Shown here in pieces: positions 10,110-20,961 of a stretch of 64,000 bases of DNA. Position numbers and translations under genes: made by a program. The notes under the pieces were generated by a model. The model saw only the letters and a program-made list of their open reading frames with translations, did not search any database and was not told where the DNA came from. The DNA is from Gracilariopsis chorda (Eukaryota; Rhodophyta; Florideophyceae; Gracilariales; Gracilariaceae), in the NCBI GenBank assembly GCA_003194525.1, contig NBIV01000132.1, positions 1-64,000 on the forward strand, read 5' to 3'. The number at the start of each line of letters is the position of its first letter. The stretch's first letter is position 1.

Positions 10110-11470
10110 TTAAGTCAAATGGCCGCGTAGTGCCCACTGATGGTTGGTCAGTTCTTCGTAGAGTTGGTTATGGTGTTCTTCGTTGGTAACGAGTTCATTT
10201 TGCCCCATTAAAGCTGCCAATCCTACTACTGGTATCGTTGGTAATTCATTCTCCCCGCTCAACTGCGTGCTTATGCCGGAGATTGGCTGAGCCTCTAAAG
10301 CGAACTCATCAACGATTGAGACAAAAGCGCCGTTTTTGTCCGTTTCGTTTCTTAATTCCCCCTTCAGGTCCATGTCTACAATCAGATTATGTAATATGAC
10401 ACATACTTGACTTATAAGAATGATCTTCTCATCACTCCATTCGAATATTTCGTGCCTCAAGACCTTGAAACGTCCTTGTAGTGCCCAAAGAACCGTTCAA
10501 TATCCTTCCGCGTGGCTTCTTGTGCTTTCGTCATGCTTTTCTCTCGCTCTTTAGTAGGAGCATGATTCGGACAGACGAATATTGCCCAAGGTGGATAGAT
10601 TCCGTCGAATAAATAGTAGAGCAGTCCGTGCCGGGTCGAGCCATTTACTTTGTATACTTCCGGTATTGACATCTCACGCCTTCCGGAGAGAATATCAATG
10701 AACAAGGGGCTGTTATCGACCAAATTAATGTCGTTGTTCGTCCCATAGCGACCGGCAAACCAGTGCCAACAGTACAAGTTGCGATCGCAAAGAGCTTCGC
10801 AGCTGATTGTCGCAAGCTTCCCGTCTTTGGGGTTATGATATTGTCATTTCAATGCCTTTGTACAGTTCTTCCAATGGAGACGCATGCAATCAACGCAACC
10901 AATACATCCCGGAAAACCGACCAATGCGTATCGTTCTTCAATTCCATTAAGTTCCGACAAGGTGGGCTCGCGTTTTAAGTAAGAAGGACCAAATCTTTCG
11001 TATATACTTTGCAGAACGATTGTAAAGTATTAACACTGACTTTCAGGGGATATTTTGACCATATCGTCCATTTGGTCATACAAAAGTCCTGTTGCAAGTT
11101 TTCGTAGAATGCTAAGAAGCTTTTGGTGTGACGTATGTCCTACTCTACCCGCGCCATTTGCTTGTTGCTGCAAACGTGGTTCGAATTCAAGAAGCTCGTT
11201 GTGTAATCTCCAATAGAGTTGCCATGGAACTCGAAATACACGACAAAATCGAGATGGAGGGTACACACAATCTTCACAAAGATAGCTTGAAAACCAATCG
11301 CACTGAGTTCTCCGTAAGTTTGGACTGCCTTCGCAACAACCTCCGTGTGTTTCTGGGTGGCGAATGGCCGTTGGCAGAACGGCTATGATAGCCGCGATAC
11401 AGTGGGCTGCAGCTTGTTCTTCTTCGTCAGTGAAGTTGATGAAGTGGTCTTCTGAGGATGTGTCGCTCAT
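10110..11470 (-). pseudogene. Harbinger DDE transposase, element A, broken
   Basis: It starts at an ATG (11468-11470) with an acidic leader. DDE_Tnp_4 landmarks follow: CVDCMRLHWKNC (first Asp) near 10870, AGRYGTNNDINLVDNSPLF (second Asp) near 10720, and ATRKDIERFFG (Glu) near 10490, then a C-terminal helical region. Most of it is in one frame but has two in-frame stops (about 11028-11030 TAA and 10844-10846 TGA), and a one-base frame change near 10465 moves the last 110 codons to another frame. It would once have cut and pasted the element at TAA sites. Confidence 0.8.
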
Positions 11471-11894
11471 CTTGAGGAAGCTCAGAGAGTGTGCGCATGC
11501 TCTCTGTACTTGAAAGTGTTCGAGGCAGCGCTTTTGGTTTGGGCAGTGCTGATAGTGATGCCAGATGTGAACCGAAGCGAAATTTAGGAATTTGGTACCT
11601 TTGGAATACGATTTTTAGGTCTTTTATTAGTGATGCTCTAAGTCATGTGACAACATTGATAACTACAATCGTGTGTGTCATTTTTACTCACATCGTCACG
11701 AAGATTCAACTGCGTAATATCTCAGTTTGCTGCAAATGTCTGTCAATTGTCAAGCATAGACGTCCTCTTCAACTATGCCATTATTTATGTATGAGAATCG
11801 ATCTTTTGGAAACGAAGAAAGCACGAGGGGCTGGTCCGTAGGCAACCAGAACAAACTGCAGATGAAAATAGGAATCTGATATACTATGCTTTGA

Positions 11895-13832
11895 CTAATC
11901 GTCTCGTGTTGGAAGTATAGCGCATTCACGGACATCAGTACAGACACGAGACACGGTGTCTCTGTGGATACGGAGCGTCGGTCTTCCATTTCTGCAAGTC
12001 TGCTGTTGCGTCTGTATCACGCATTTTCCTCTAGGTGCTAGGGAGCCACAGGATAACACTCTCGTGAATTCTAGACAGCTGTCGCCTAGAACTGGCACAC
12101 ACGAAGCCTCTCCCAGTCCGTAAGAAACAGTACCAGCAGGGCAAGAACGACATTGAGTTGCTCGTACATCAGAAAACTTGTTGACTTGACATAGGTTGCA
12201 AGAATTCTGACCGATCTGATTGTTGAAAGTACCTGCTGGACATGATTTGCACTCACGAATCTCTTCGTCATGTTTGTTGTTGGCGTAAGTGCCCACTGGA
12301 CACTTTGTGCAACGGCCGTTACTGTCGACATAGTGACCAGGGGCGTTTCGCGCTGTGCAAGAGCAGCCGGTCCCGTATTTGTCTCTTCTAAATCCCTTAG
12401 AACATGTTGTACAAGTTCGGGCAATACCGCCTGGACTGTACGCATTGCTTGGACACGTTTTGCAGTAGACGCGACCGCTTGGATCCGTGGCAACGACAGA
12501 TCCGGGTGAGCAAGAAACGCAATGAGAAAGTTGGTTGGCCACGGTCCCAGGTGGGCACGGTAGAGTTCCGTCTGGTTTAACGCAGGCCTCCAAGAAACCG
12601 CCACTATTCGGTAAAATCTTTGGTATCAAACCTGGAAGGCATCCTGTTTGTGGGGATATGCAGATGTCATTCCTATTCCCAGCATATATAAGACCATCTG
12701 GACAAGGTGGACGCGGCGTGGGTACAATGCAGCTAATACCATCCGTAGTGATCTTGTTCCCAGGGCACATCTCGCACAATGACCTGTCAGGGGTGCTCAC
12801 ATCAAACGTTTCGGAGAAAACTGGGTGGAAACAATCCAAACACAAATCGATGGGAAGGTTCAGGCTACGGAAAGTCCCTGCAGGACACAAGGTACATCTT
12901 CCATTCACAAGACGTTTGCCGGGTGGGCAGTTACATGTAGCACCGGTTCCAATCATGCCGGTCGGACATAGCTCACAGTTGATCACAACACCGCCGGGGC
13001 TGAACTCGTTTTCAGCACATTGGGTGCATTGGTTGGTCAGAAGATCAAGTCGATATCCAGGGTAGCATGTGTGACAGTCTCCATTACTCTTCTCGAAATA
13101 GGATACCGGACATAACGCGTTGTCAATACGACACACTATTCCACCTTCACCGACAGTCTTAGAGCCACTAGGACAGTTTTCACATCGGGACCCTTTCAAA
13201 AACTGGCCGGCTGGACATCCTTTGCACTCTGCTGCTCCACGTGAAGAAACGGTATACAGAGGACATTCCTCACACCTTTCCATGTCTTCTCCACGGAAGT
13301 AGTTGAAGAAACACTTTTGGCAATCATTCCGGTCAACTTCATAGCCTAAAGGACATGGGGGGATCTTATGGCAGGCTGTTGCTCCTTCTTCAGAGTCATA
13401 TCCTTTTGGGCAGACTGCGCAAGATGAAGAGCTCCTGTCTGGACGATAAAATCCAGGTCTGCAGGGGACACAGAAATCATCATATTCGAGATGTTGTCCT
13501 GGAGGACAGTTCACACATTTGGTCTGATCCCTGTTAGCGTAAGACTCACTAGGGCAAGGTGTACAGCTTCCCGAGCCGGCAGACGATATAGAATTCTCGG
13601 GGCACTCAATACAAAGGTTAGCAACCTGAGCACCCAGACCCGGAGTAAAAGTTCCTGCACTACAAGGAATACAAGAATCGGCATTTGATTGATACTGAAA
13701 CGTTCCCGGTGGGCATTCCTTGCAAGTCGTTCCATCCAAGAAATGACCTGGACCACACATCTCTGCTGCTGAAGCAGAGGCGAGCAGTACAAGCAGAAAA
13801 CACAGCAGCTGAGCTGCTTTTACGGAGATCAT
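11895..13832 (-). CDS. secreted cysteine-rich GCC2/GCC3 (ephrin-receptor-like) repeat protein
   Basis: This is an uninterrupted 645-aa protein. The ATG at 13830-13832 is preferred because it opens a textbook signal peptide (MISVKAAQLLCFLLVLLAS). The mature part is a chain of about a dozen units of roughly 45-50 residues with the CPPGTF...CxxCPxG pattern of GCC2/GCC3 and TNFR-like cysteine-rich modules, for example KECPPGTFQYQSNADSCIPC. No transmembrane segment follows, so it is probably secreted or wall-bound, with many disulfides. A TATA box lies 101 bp upstream. The C-terminal 60 residues leave the repeat pattern. A damaged relative lies at 25785-26748. The ligand is unknown. Confidence 0.85.
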   Translation of the reverse strand: MISVKAAQLLCFLLVLLASASAAEMCGPGHFLDGTTCKECPPGTFQYQSNADSCIPCSAGTFTPGLGAQVANLCIECPENSISSAGSGSCTPCPSESYANRDQTKCVNCPPGQHLEYDDFCVPCRPGFYRPDRSSSSCAVCPKGYDSEEGATACHKIPPCPLGYEVDRNDCQKCFFNYFRGEDMERCEECPLYTVSSRGAAECKGCPAGQFLKGSRCENCPSGSKTVGEGGIVCRIDNALCPVSYFEKSNGDCHTCYPGYRLDLLTNQCTQCAENEFSPGGVVINCELCPTGMIGTGATCNCPPGKRLVNGRCTLCPAGTFRSLNLPIDLCLDCFHPVFSETFDVSTPDRSLCEMCPGNKITTDGISCIVPTPRPPCPDGLIYAGNRNDICISPQTGCLPGLIPKILPNSGGFLEACVKPDGTLPCPPGTVANQLSHCVSCSPGSVVATDPSGRVYCKTCPSNAYSPGGIARTCTTCSKGFRRDKYGTGCSCTARNAPGHYVDSNGRCTKCPVGTYANNKHDEEIRECKSCPAGTFNNQIGQNSCNLCQVNKFSDVRATQCRSCPAGTVSYGLGEASCVPVLGDSCLEFTRVLSCGSLAPRGKCVIQTQQQTCRNGRPTLRIHRDTVSRVCTDVRECAILPTRDD

Positions 13833-13932
13833 TTGTGCTATGCTGACGAAAGACGACTGTTTTTTCAACGTGAGAAGAGCAATCGAATGTTATCATTAAC
13901 GCACATCTTGAGAGTCATGGGAGACCTGTTCA

Positions 13933-13941
13933 CTTTATATA
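13933..13941 (-). promoter_or_regulatory. TATA box of the GCC-repeat gene
   Basis: TATATAAAG on the minus strand, 101 bp before the start codon. Several other genes in the window have a similar box at a similar distance. Confidence 0.55.
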
Positions 13942-16209
13942 CCATTTGTCGAAAAGGCCACGGAGGACATATTCATCTATATAGACAGGCAACTTGTAGA
14001 GGAGGAGTCGGGATAGGATTTCCTGTCCAATCCAATAAGACTCCATCACTATAGTACCGAATGGAATCGACTAGGAAGATTGGGTAGACGCCAGCTTTAT
14101 GAACTTGTGCTGCCTTTGTTGAAATCAGAGGACACAAGCATTTATGACAAATATGATGCTCTTCCATTTCTTGAGCAGAGGACAATACTGTTCTGCCCAT
14201 GTAACTGGCTCGATATTCGTTAGACTTTACGTTAGGCATACACGAAGTTACGCATTATCTTGACGCTATTCTGAAATACAGCGTCAACGAGGCTTAGCGA
14301 TGAGCTACCCTTTTGATGTCCCAAGGCAAGTCAAACTGCAGCGAATTCGCTACCCTTAGTAGCTCTGGTAGTGCTAACCCTTGGTACCCTGAATTTGTGT
14401 CATGGAACAAGAGGCCCGTACAAGACTTAATCAGCTTGCACTTCGATTTTCATTGAACGCACGTGTGAGGTAATCCTAAATCGAAGCGCAGCATCGTGTT
14501 ACACGGAATTGGCTGCAAGAATTCAGTACAGGGTTTGTTCTCACCCTCCAACGATAGCCTCCTGATCACACATGATATGCGGCGTTCGACTGATCAAGCA
14601 AAGGCCCCTTTGCAAAGGGAGGGAAAGGGGTTTCCTTTATGCAAGAACAAAAGCTTCGGGTATTTCTTGTCTGCTGCATCTCAGACGCAGTCAAAACGCG
14701 ACCTGTGATGCATAAATCATGTTTTTCCTCGACATCAGAGCGACGCCACACCTCATCGGGATAGAAGGCCTTGGTGAATTTGAGCAGTGTCCCAGTGATG
14801 AGAAATGCATCCAGTTGCTCTCCGAAAATGCCGGAGGAGGAACGAAACCCAGATGCATGCGGGTTAAATTGCACTATGAGTGGCGCAATGAGAGCTTCCA
14901 TTCAGTTGCGGGCGAGACGGTTGTGTGGTGATGCCAAATCGTGTTACGCCACTCACGCACAAGTTGCGCACGTTTCCAGGAGGATCCAAAAGGCATAAGA
15001 GGAAGAAAGTAGCATAGAATGGGCCATATTACCGCTGCGGCAATAGAACTGATAGCGGAAAGTGAAAGAAAGCGATTATTGTGGAGGAGATATCTGGAAG
15101 ACGGGGGCATCTATTGTGCGAACCGTTTCCCCCTCCGGCGTCGAAGGTGTTTGATCGACAAACTTTGGTCAGGAGGATCGACTGGACGTGGTTTTAGCGT
15201 TTTTGATGCATCAAACGGAGTGATTCCACCCGCCCTACCGGTGGTTTTCCTTGTTCTGCGAAGTATACACGAAATGGCCACCGTTGTCATTGTTGGGCGT
15301 CATAGGCAATGCGCTCGGGGATTGTCACCAAGCCAAATAAAAACGCTGTGTTGACACCAAGTGCGCAGGGTGTGGGTGCTGTATCTGACACAACTCTTCA
15401 ACATGTACGCGTATGACACGTGTGGTACAGTCCCACGCGGGGAGACGTGGACACTTGTGCGAATGATTTCCGTGACAAGTGGCGCCCGTATGACCAATAC
15501 ACTCCGTAGACCGGATAGGCACACGTTGGCATCTGTGATACAGCGTAAGTTAGTCTACAGTACAAGTGCACGGAAGCTCAATTCACTTGAATTCATATTG
15601 CGCTTTGAATGGTGCTCAGCGTTTCGTTCGTGGCACGCGCGTCTCCCCGCAGCAGGGACGCCATTGTTTCTTCCTCGTCGCCGAAGGCCGGCCTTGAACT
15701 CGCGATACGGATGATTCGTCTACCCTTGTAGGATGTAACAATCGCTCGCCAAAGGGTTACCGGAATGGACTGTCACCTACAAGAACCCGCAAACCAATCA
15801 CACGCTGCTACCCTTCCTTTGGTAACCCTGCACCCCTTCACATGTCATCGTCCTTCATGACGTTCATCCCGTGCGATCGCGCAAAGCGAATCACAGCTCC
15901 AAGGGCTCACCGCTGCCTTGCTGACAGTGCGATGTGTGCGCATATAAGCACATCCCTTCATTTGCACCCCGCCTACCCACGAAGGCCAGTCACCACACCG
16001 TTGGGTGGTACAACGCTTTGGTCTGGTCTTCTGGCCTTCGTCCCGTCCTGATTGCTTCGTCGCGTCATTCGAGCTTCTGCCGGTGGCATCCACGGCCTAT
16101 TCAAGAACACACTAAAGCAATAAGGGTGCACGCATAGCAACACCTCCCGTCTCTCCACAAGCTTCACACCGCGAACCTGCGCATCCCAGTAGTCTGCTCA
16201 TCATCCATC
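13942..16209. other. gene-poor stretch
   Basis: Only short overlapping frames without recognisable domains. The motif TACCCTT / AAAGGGTTA appears several times (about 14306, 14351, 14374, 15719, 15751, 15811). A TATAAGCA at about 15943 could serve the next gene, 267 bp before its ATG. Confidence 0.4.
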
Positions 16210-17313
16210 ATGCGGCACTATTCCCGTCAATTCCTTTCACCTTCAAAATCCTCTCGTCTGCCTCTTCCCGTGCTGCTCCTGCTCTTCTCTCTCTCCGTCA
16301 TCCTCTTCTTCCAACCCCGTTTCGCAGAAACACGCAGTTCCCTTCGCCGCCTTCTTCGCACCGCCCCGCTCACAAAATGCGTCATTGCAGAAGGCTTTCA
16401 AAACAACGAAGGCATAGGCCAGGCTCTGAAACGAAATCAATTCGCAATCTTCGTCGCCCAAATGCTCAACGCCAGACTCGCCCTCCCTGACAAGCACACC
16501 GGCCATAACTATTCTCTCGGACAGTTTTTCGACCATTGCGAGGCGCCGAACGGGAAACACAAGCATTGTGAACTGAATCTGCATGAGCTCCTTTTGGATC
16601 GATGTGAACGTGGCGATTGCGATTGTCTTGAGAGCACGCTGGCACCATACGTACAGCCACTTGCTGAACGCTGTCCGACCATCTCTGTCATGCACGACAA
16701 GTTCAAGACACAAGAGTACTCCGGATGCATTTCACAAGTTCTCACGCGTTATTTGGGCGGCGCCAATCGCTGGCCACGACCGTACAATGCCATTCACTAC
16801 CGGCAAGGTGATCTCGCAGAGAAGCACAACAGCAATAAGAACGCGCTTCGTTTTCTTTACAACCAGGTCAACTTCATGTGCAAACACTCGCAGCACGATA
16901 TCATCGTCGTCACCGAAGGCGAGCCGGAAGTGCCTACTTGCGAGAACCGCGTCGTTCTTGCAGGCAATACCACCATACAAGAAGCATTCTCTATAATGCA
17001 GCACGCGGACTGGATCGGCGTCGGAAAGAGTGGATTTGCTATTGCTATGATGCAGATTGCCACTCCGCAGCGTGTGCTTATGGAGAAGTGGGTTATGCCC
17101 AACTATGACTGGGTCAATGCTCCATCGTGGACGGTGTTCAACCAAGTGGGTGCCGCTTTCAACTTCAAGTCGACTGAAGAAGCGTTCAGACGAGTTTATT
17201 CGGGCGCTGGGATTGATTTGCTCACATACAAGAACCCCAGTCTTCTGAAGTACGTCAGGTTTGATGCAGAAGTTCCGCAACGTCGGTGGAAGAACGAAGC
17301 ACTTGAATCTTGA
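16210..17313 (+). CDS. type II membrane glycosyltransferase-like protein (fucosyltransferase-like)
   Basis: It is a 367-aa single-exon protein. Residues 18-37 (LPVLLLLFSLSVILFF region) form one hydrophobic anchor after a short basic tail, the classic Golgi type II layout. The luminal domain has about ten cysteines and a motif HYRQGD at residues 196-201, resembling the H-x-R-x-G-D donor-binding motif of alpha-1,2/alpha-1,6 and O-fucosyltransferases. A later segment, ADWIGVGKSGFAIAMMQIA, sits where those enzymes have a Ser/Phe-rich acceptor-side motif. I infer a sugar transferase acting on wall or secreted glycans. Donor and linkage cannot be read from the sequence, and overall similarity to characterised enzymes is weak. 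Confidence 0.55.
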   Translation: MRHYSRQFLSPSKSSRLPLPVLLLLFSLSVILFFQPRFAETRSSLRRLLRTAPLTKCVIAEGFQNNEGIGQALKRNQFAIFVAQMLNARLALPDKHTGHNYSLGQFFDHCEAPNGKHKHCELNLHELLLDRCERGDCDCLESTLAPYVQPLAERCPTISVMHDKFKTQEYSGCISQVLTRYLGGANRWPRPYNAIHYRQGDLAEKHNSNKNALRFLYNQVNFMCKHSQHDIIVVTEGEPEVPTCENRVVLAGNTTIQEAFSIMQHADWIGVGKSGFAIAMMQIATPQRVLMEKWVMPNYDWVNAPSWTVFNQVGAAFNFKSTEEAFRRVYSGAGIDLLTYKNPSLLKYVRFDAEVPQRRWKNEALES

Positions 17314-17430
17314 GGTAGTTGGTGTCAAGAGAGACAGGCGCACCTGACTGCTGGCGTGCGTTATTTCGAGTTTGTGCCGTTGATGCTCACTGCTGCCACT
17401 GCTCCCTCCTGATGCTGTGGTGGAGGCGTT

Positions 17431-17784
17431 TCATAGACGACCGTTGTGTTGGGCGGCCACATTGTCACAACATTCTGAATGCGACGTGAGAGGTGCAGGA
17501 AACGTAAAACGTCGTCCACACAAGTAACAACAACGCGGAAAGGGGCCCTCGTGAATTCTCAGATGAACTGGCTGTGTTTCCTTGTCAATTAGTTGCGGAG
17601 TATGGTTGGACTGAAAGAACTCTTTCCTGCTGTGCTTACCTTTCAGATGTTGGTACATGGTGAATGCTTTCCGACAGCCTGCAAACGGAGACGGGATTAC
17701 TCGAACCAGTGTATGATGTTTCTTGATGATGGTATTCCGCGTGCCGTACTGCATGGGTAAGGCGTTGTACGAAGCGCTCGGCAT
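17431..17784 (-). CDS. possible zinc-finger fragment
   Basis: A 117-codon frame starts at ATG 17782-17784. It contains CYLCGRRFTFPAPLTSHSEC, a CX2CX12H finger whose last ligand would be Cys. An earlier finger-like segment (FAGCRKAFTMYQHLKGKH) has Ser where the first Cys is expected. Coding potential is uncertain. It may be the remnant of a C2H2 gene, similar in style to the intact one at 54072-54542. An overlapping frame at 17697-17954 has no clear meaning. Confidence 0.3.
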   Translation of the reverse strand: MPSASYNALPMQYGTRNTIIKKHHTLVRVIPSPFAGCRKAFTMYQHLKGKHSRKEFFQSNHTPQLIDKETQPVHLRIHEGPFPRCCYLCGRRFTFPAPLTSHSECCDNVAAQHNGRL

Positions 17785-18164
17785 TTCATATCGGTTCTGG
17801 TTGAAACGCGGCGTAGTCGATAGTGGACAGGTCCAGAGTTGCCCGCTCCGGTGATTGGCGGCAGAACGGAAAGAAACGTTCCTGGAACCTGGGATTCAAC
17901 ATCTAGGAGAAGAAGCACTGACTTATCTTGCTCGGAGTTTCGTGGGGGAAGCATTCCAGGTGCTTCGCGGTTGGATGAAAGGTTCTAACACGCGGTTAGG
18001 AGCGATCGATACGGTGTTCTCTCGTAGCGCGTCAACAGCTTGTCATTTCTAGAGCGCAGCCTCATGTATAGTACATAAACGTACACCGTCTGTTATCCTT
18101 CTCGGTTTCCATTTGATGGTTCGCCAGGGCTTGACTTGGAGCGTACACCAGCTCTTTAACCATA

Positions 18165-18545
18165 TCTTACATGGAGGTCTTCAAACTCGTCCAGTCAATC
18201 AGTCAGCTTGCCAGTCGCGGACCTGGATGGAAAATCGTGAAAAGGCCCCCGTCTAACTGCATGTACGCAGGCGGTCACGAGCCTGTTATCAGAAGAACAT
18301 CCAACCGCCATTTCCCTGAGTTTTATCCCTTGAAGGAAGAGCTCCAAAGGAGCCTCTGGACGGGGTTTTTTCAGGATTTTCTTGGAGGACTGCGCTTGGG
18401 TCGGATGATGATGCAAGCTACGCGCCGGTTCTTTTGTCTGCCCCACCGATGATATGAGGATTGGGCGAAAGGACGTCGTCAATGGTTCTATGGCGGCCAA
18501 CCGTGGTACATGCGAAGCCCCTTGTCGTGGTGTGCCCCTTAACAG
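18165..18545 (+). repeat. dispersed repeat, copy 1
   Basis: This resembles 34050-34570 in order and orientation: AAACTCGTCCAG near the start, GGCCCCCG / GACCCCCG in the middle, and CGTGGTACATG followed by CTTGTCGTGGTG near the end. The copies differ by indels. A decayed solo LTR is a reasonable reading, but I could not fix ends or target duplications. Confidence 0.4.
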
Positions 18546-19069
18546 AGGATCTCTAGAGGGTGAATGAAGAGGCGCAGAGAAGAAGACGATAGTCGTCGGA
18601 AACGAAAAGCTTCAGCGGTTGAAGACACCTACTGGATCTAATACATCTTCGTATCGTATCGCGGCTAATTACTTGTAGTTCGTGGCTACGGTATAGGAGT
18701 AAGTATTGTAGGTTCTTGGGGCTCTTAGTAAACCCCCGCGCTACGAGGAATTAATGTATGCGTGTTCGTAGAAGAAAGAGAGAGAACCCTTTACCGTTGG
18801 TACAGCACCGTAATTGTCAGGTTCACGTGGGACGAACTTCTTCAGCAGGCCGTATTTGCCACTCGTATCGTTGGCCCTTGTCTAATAGGGTCTTCGCCGG
18901 TCTTTACCGCACTCGGGCCTAGAGAGAGACTGTAAACCTAAATCTTCACTATGGAAGAACGAACGAAAACCTTCTGGTTCTTTGCGAGGCTTAGGTATGG
19001 TGAGAGAGCTTAACGCACTCCTTTGATACTTTTGTGCATCAATCTCTGCAAAGACTTATATAGTCAAGA
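18546..19069. other. intergenic stretch before the GH16 gene
   Basis: No gene seen. A TATATAG lies only 12 nt before the GH16 ATG, too close to act as a normal TATA box for that start. Confidence 0.35.
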
Positions 19070-20961
19070 ATGCGTACCACTCTGCGTTGTCTTCGCGCGA
19101 TTGGAACACTTCTTGGAATCATTCGCCTTGCAAACTTATCAACAGCGTTTCCAACCGACTTTCTGCGAGGCCCGCAAGCCATAATTTCGAACATCTCACA
19201 ACAAATCTCCGCGAATCTTCCAGTACCCGATGATGCTCCAGTACCGAAGGCAGGTATTACCGTTACTCTGCCTCTATCTCAGGCTATCTCGGAGACTTTT
19301 CCTCGCTTCCAAAACACTGTTTCAGCTTCCCCATCCGCGTCATCATCAGCATCTCGATCTATATCGGTAACACCATCCCCTTCCTTGACGGCGTTTTCTC
19401 CGTCCCCATCCCCATCGGGTCGCGAAGCTCCTTCTCCCTCAGCGCTGCCTTCCACGTCCACGGTAATGTAGCTCTTTAGACAGTTTGCTCCGAGGACCTG
19501 GGTGCACAGCGCACGTCCCTGTTGTCCGCGGGTCGCAGATATTGTTCCTGGTTAACTGACACTTGCAAAGTCCCCTTCCCCCGCACCTCAAATTTCAGAC
19601 AATGCACCTTCTACAGCTCCAACTTCACCTCCCAGAAGTCCGAGTCTCAGTCCTCCTCCAAGGTCCACAGACTTAGTTGTTGCATCAGGAACGACACCCT
19701 CACCGTTGCCTATAAATGTTCCGAGTTTAATGCAAACTCCGAAGTCGGTAATTTCACCTTCTCCCGAAACAGCAATGCCTAGTTCTATTGTTGCACCATC
19801 CATGCAATCCAGCACTGGAGTATTGTTGTCAACTTCCGCTTCTGCAGTGCCTTCTCTGTTAACTACTCCATCGCTGTCTGTTTCAACCTCTACAGCGCCG
19901 TCGGTATCAACCACTCCAATGCCATCGGCATCAACTATTCAAGCGCCGTCGGTATCCACTACTCCAACGCCGTCGGTATTTACCACTCCAACTCCTTCCC
20001 CCTCTTCACCATGCCGCCTTGACTGCAGATGTGAGTCAACGGGAGTTCTGCTAGGCGAAAGCTCTTTCGATGAGTCAGAACTGCAAAAGTTTGGCTCAGA
20101 ACTTTCTTCGATATACTACGCCAGCAACTTTCCATCTGGCCCTGTGTTTCGAAGCAACTGGGATCCAAATCTTGTTTCATGGGATGGTTCCAAACTCTCA
20201 TTTACTGTTGAGAAAAGGTCAGATGGAAGTTTGTATGGTGCTGAACTCCGTACAAACTCACACTGGTACGGATACGGATGCGTCAGTGCTTGTATGAAAC
20301 CTATTCCGGTTTCTGGTATCATCACATCACTGTTTACATACACAGGCAACTTTGACGGAATTGGTGGTTCAGCACCAAATCACAACGAGATTGATATAGA
20401 GTTTGAAGGAAAGGACACTACTATTGTCCAATTCAATTATTGTAAGTACAAAGCATTGTCTTCTTGTGCCCAACTAGAGACCCCAGCCAGAATATCTAAC
20501 ATGCTTCGTACAATTTCTTGGACGTGAAGATACTGATGACGACGGAAGTACTGTACAGACCAACGAACATGACCACAACCTTGGGTTTGACGCTTCTCAA
20601 AGCTTCAATGTGTACGGTACGTTGACAATGAAGTGTTTTGCGTTCTGGTCGAAACGTCTTTCATTCTAACATTGTCAGAGCAGGATTTCGTTGGACACCT
20701 TGGGGAATAGAGTGGGAGGTGAATGGACAAATAGTTCACCAGGTTCAAAACAACGGTGGTACAACAACACCGACAGTGACGTCAACCACAGTTCAGAAAG
20801 TGATGGCCAACGCATGGATCGTAAGAGAAAGCGCAGAAGCTTTCTTCGGAGGTGCGTTTGACGAGGCTTCGTTTAGCACTGCCAGCGCAGAGTATAGATG
20901 GATCCGTTACGATAAGCTGGATGAGAACGGCTGTTGCGCCATTTCCCCGTCTTGCCCTTGA
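19070..20961 (+). CDS. secreted GH16 endo-beta-glucanase, lichenase-like, four exons
   Basis: Inferred exons are 19070-19462, 19571-20441, 20530-20616 and 20681-20961 (543 aa). Introns of 108, 88 and 64 nt start GTAATG, GTAAGT and GTACGT and end in AG; CTAAC lies inside the last two. Removing them keeps one frame throughout. Residues 1-26 look like a signal peptide. A Ser/Thr/Pro stalk, probably O-glycosylated, runs to about residue 280. The catalytic domain carries NEIDIEFEGKDTTIVQFNYY; Glu404, Asp406 and Glu408 are the expected nucleophile, helper and acid/base. This matches bacterial lichenases (beta-1,3-1,4-glucan hydrolases) more closely than I would expect for galactanases. WTPWGIEWEVNG and a final WIRYDKL complete the jelly roll. 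It may remodel wall glucan; the substrate is inferred. Confidence 0.8.

Larger units (their letters stand above)
8681..11638. mobile_element. PIF/Harbinger DNA transposon A with TAA target duplications
   Basis: The left end reads GAGCATCTCTAACAAAGACC. The right end, reverse-complemented, reads GAGCATCACTAATAAAAGAC. Both ends are flanked directly by TAA (8678-8680 and 11639-11641), the 3-bp duplication expected for PIF/Harbinger. Inside are a Myb/SANT-like ORF on the plus strand and a DDE transposase on the minus strand, placed tail to tail, exactly as in element B at 41399-45131. The transposase is broken, so this copy is non-autonomous. Confidence 0.9.

Noticed and set aside
20442-20514. Alternative end of the second GH16 intron near 20513
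   Set aside because: It would add FLGRE in frame but ends in AT or AA instead of AG. The AG at 20529 keeps the frame and gives the family-typical FNYYTDDDG join.
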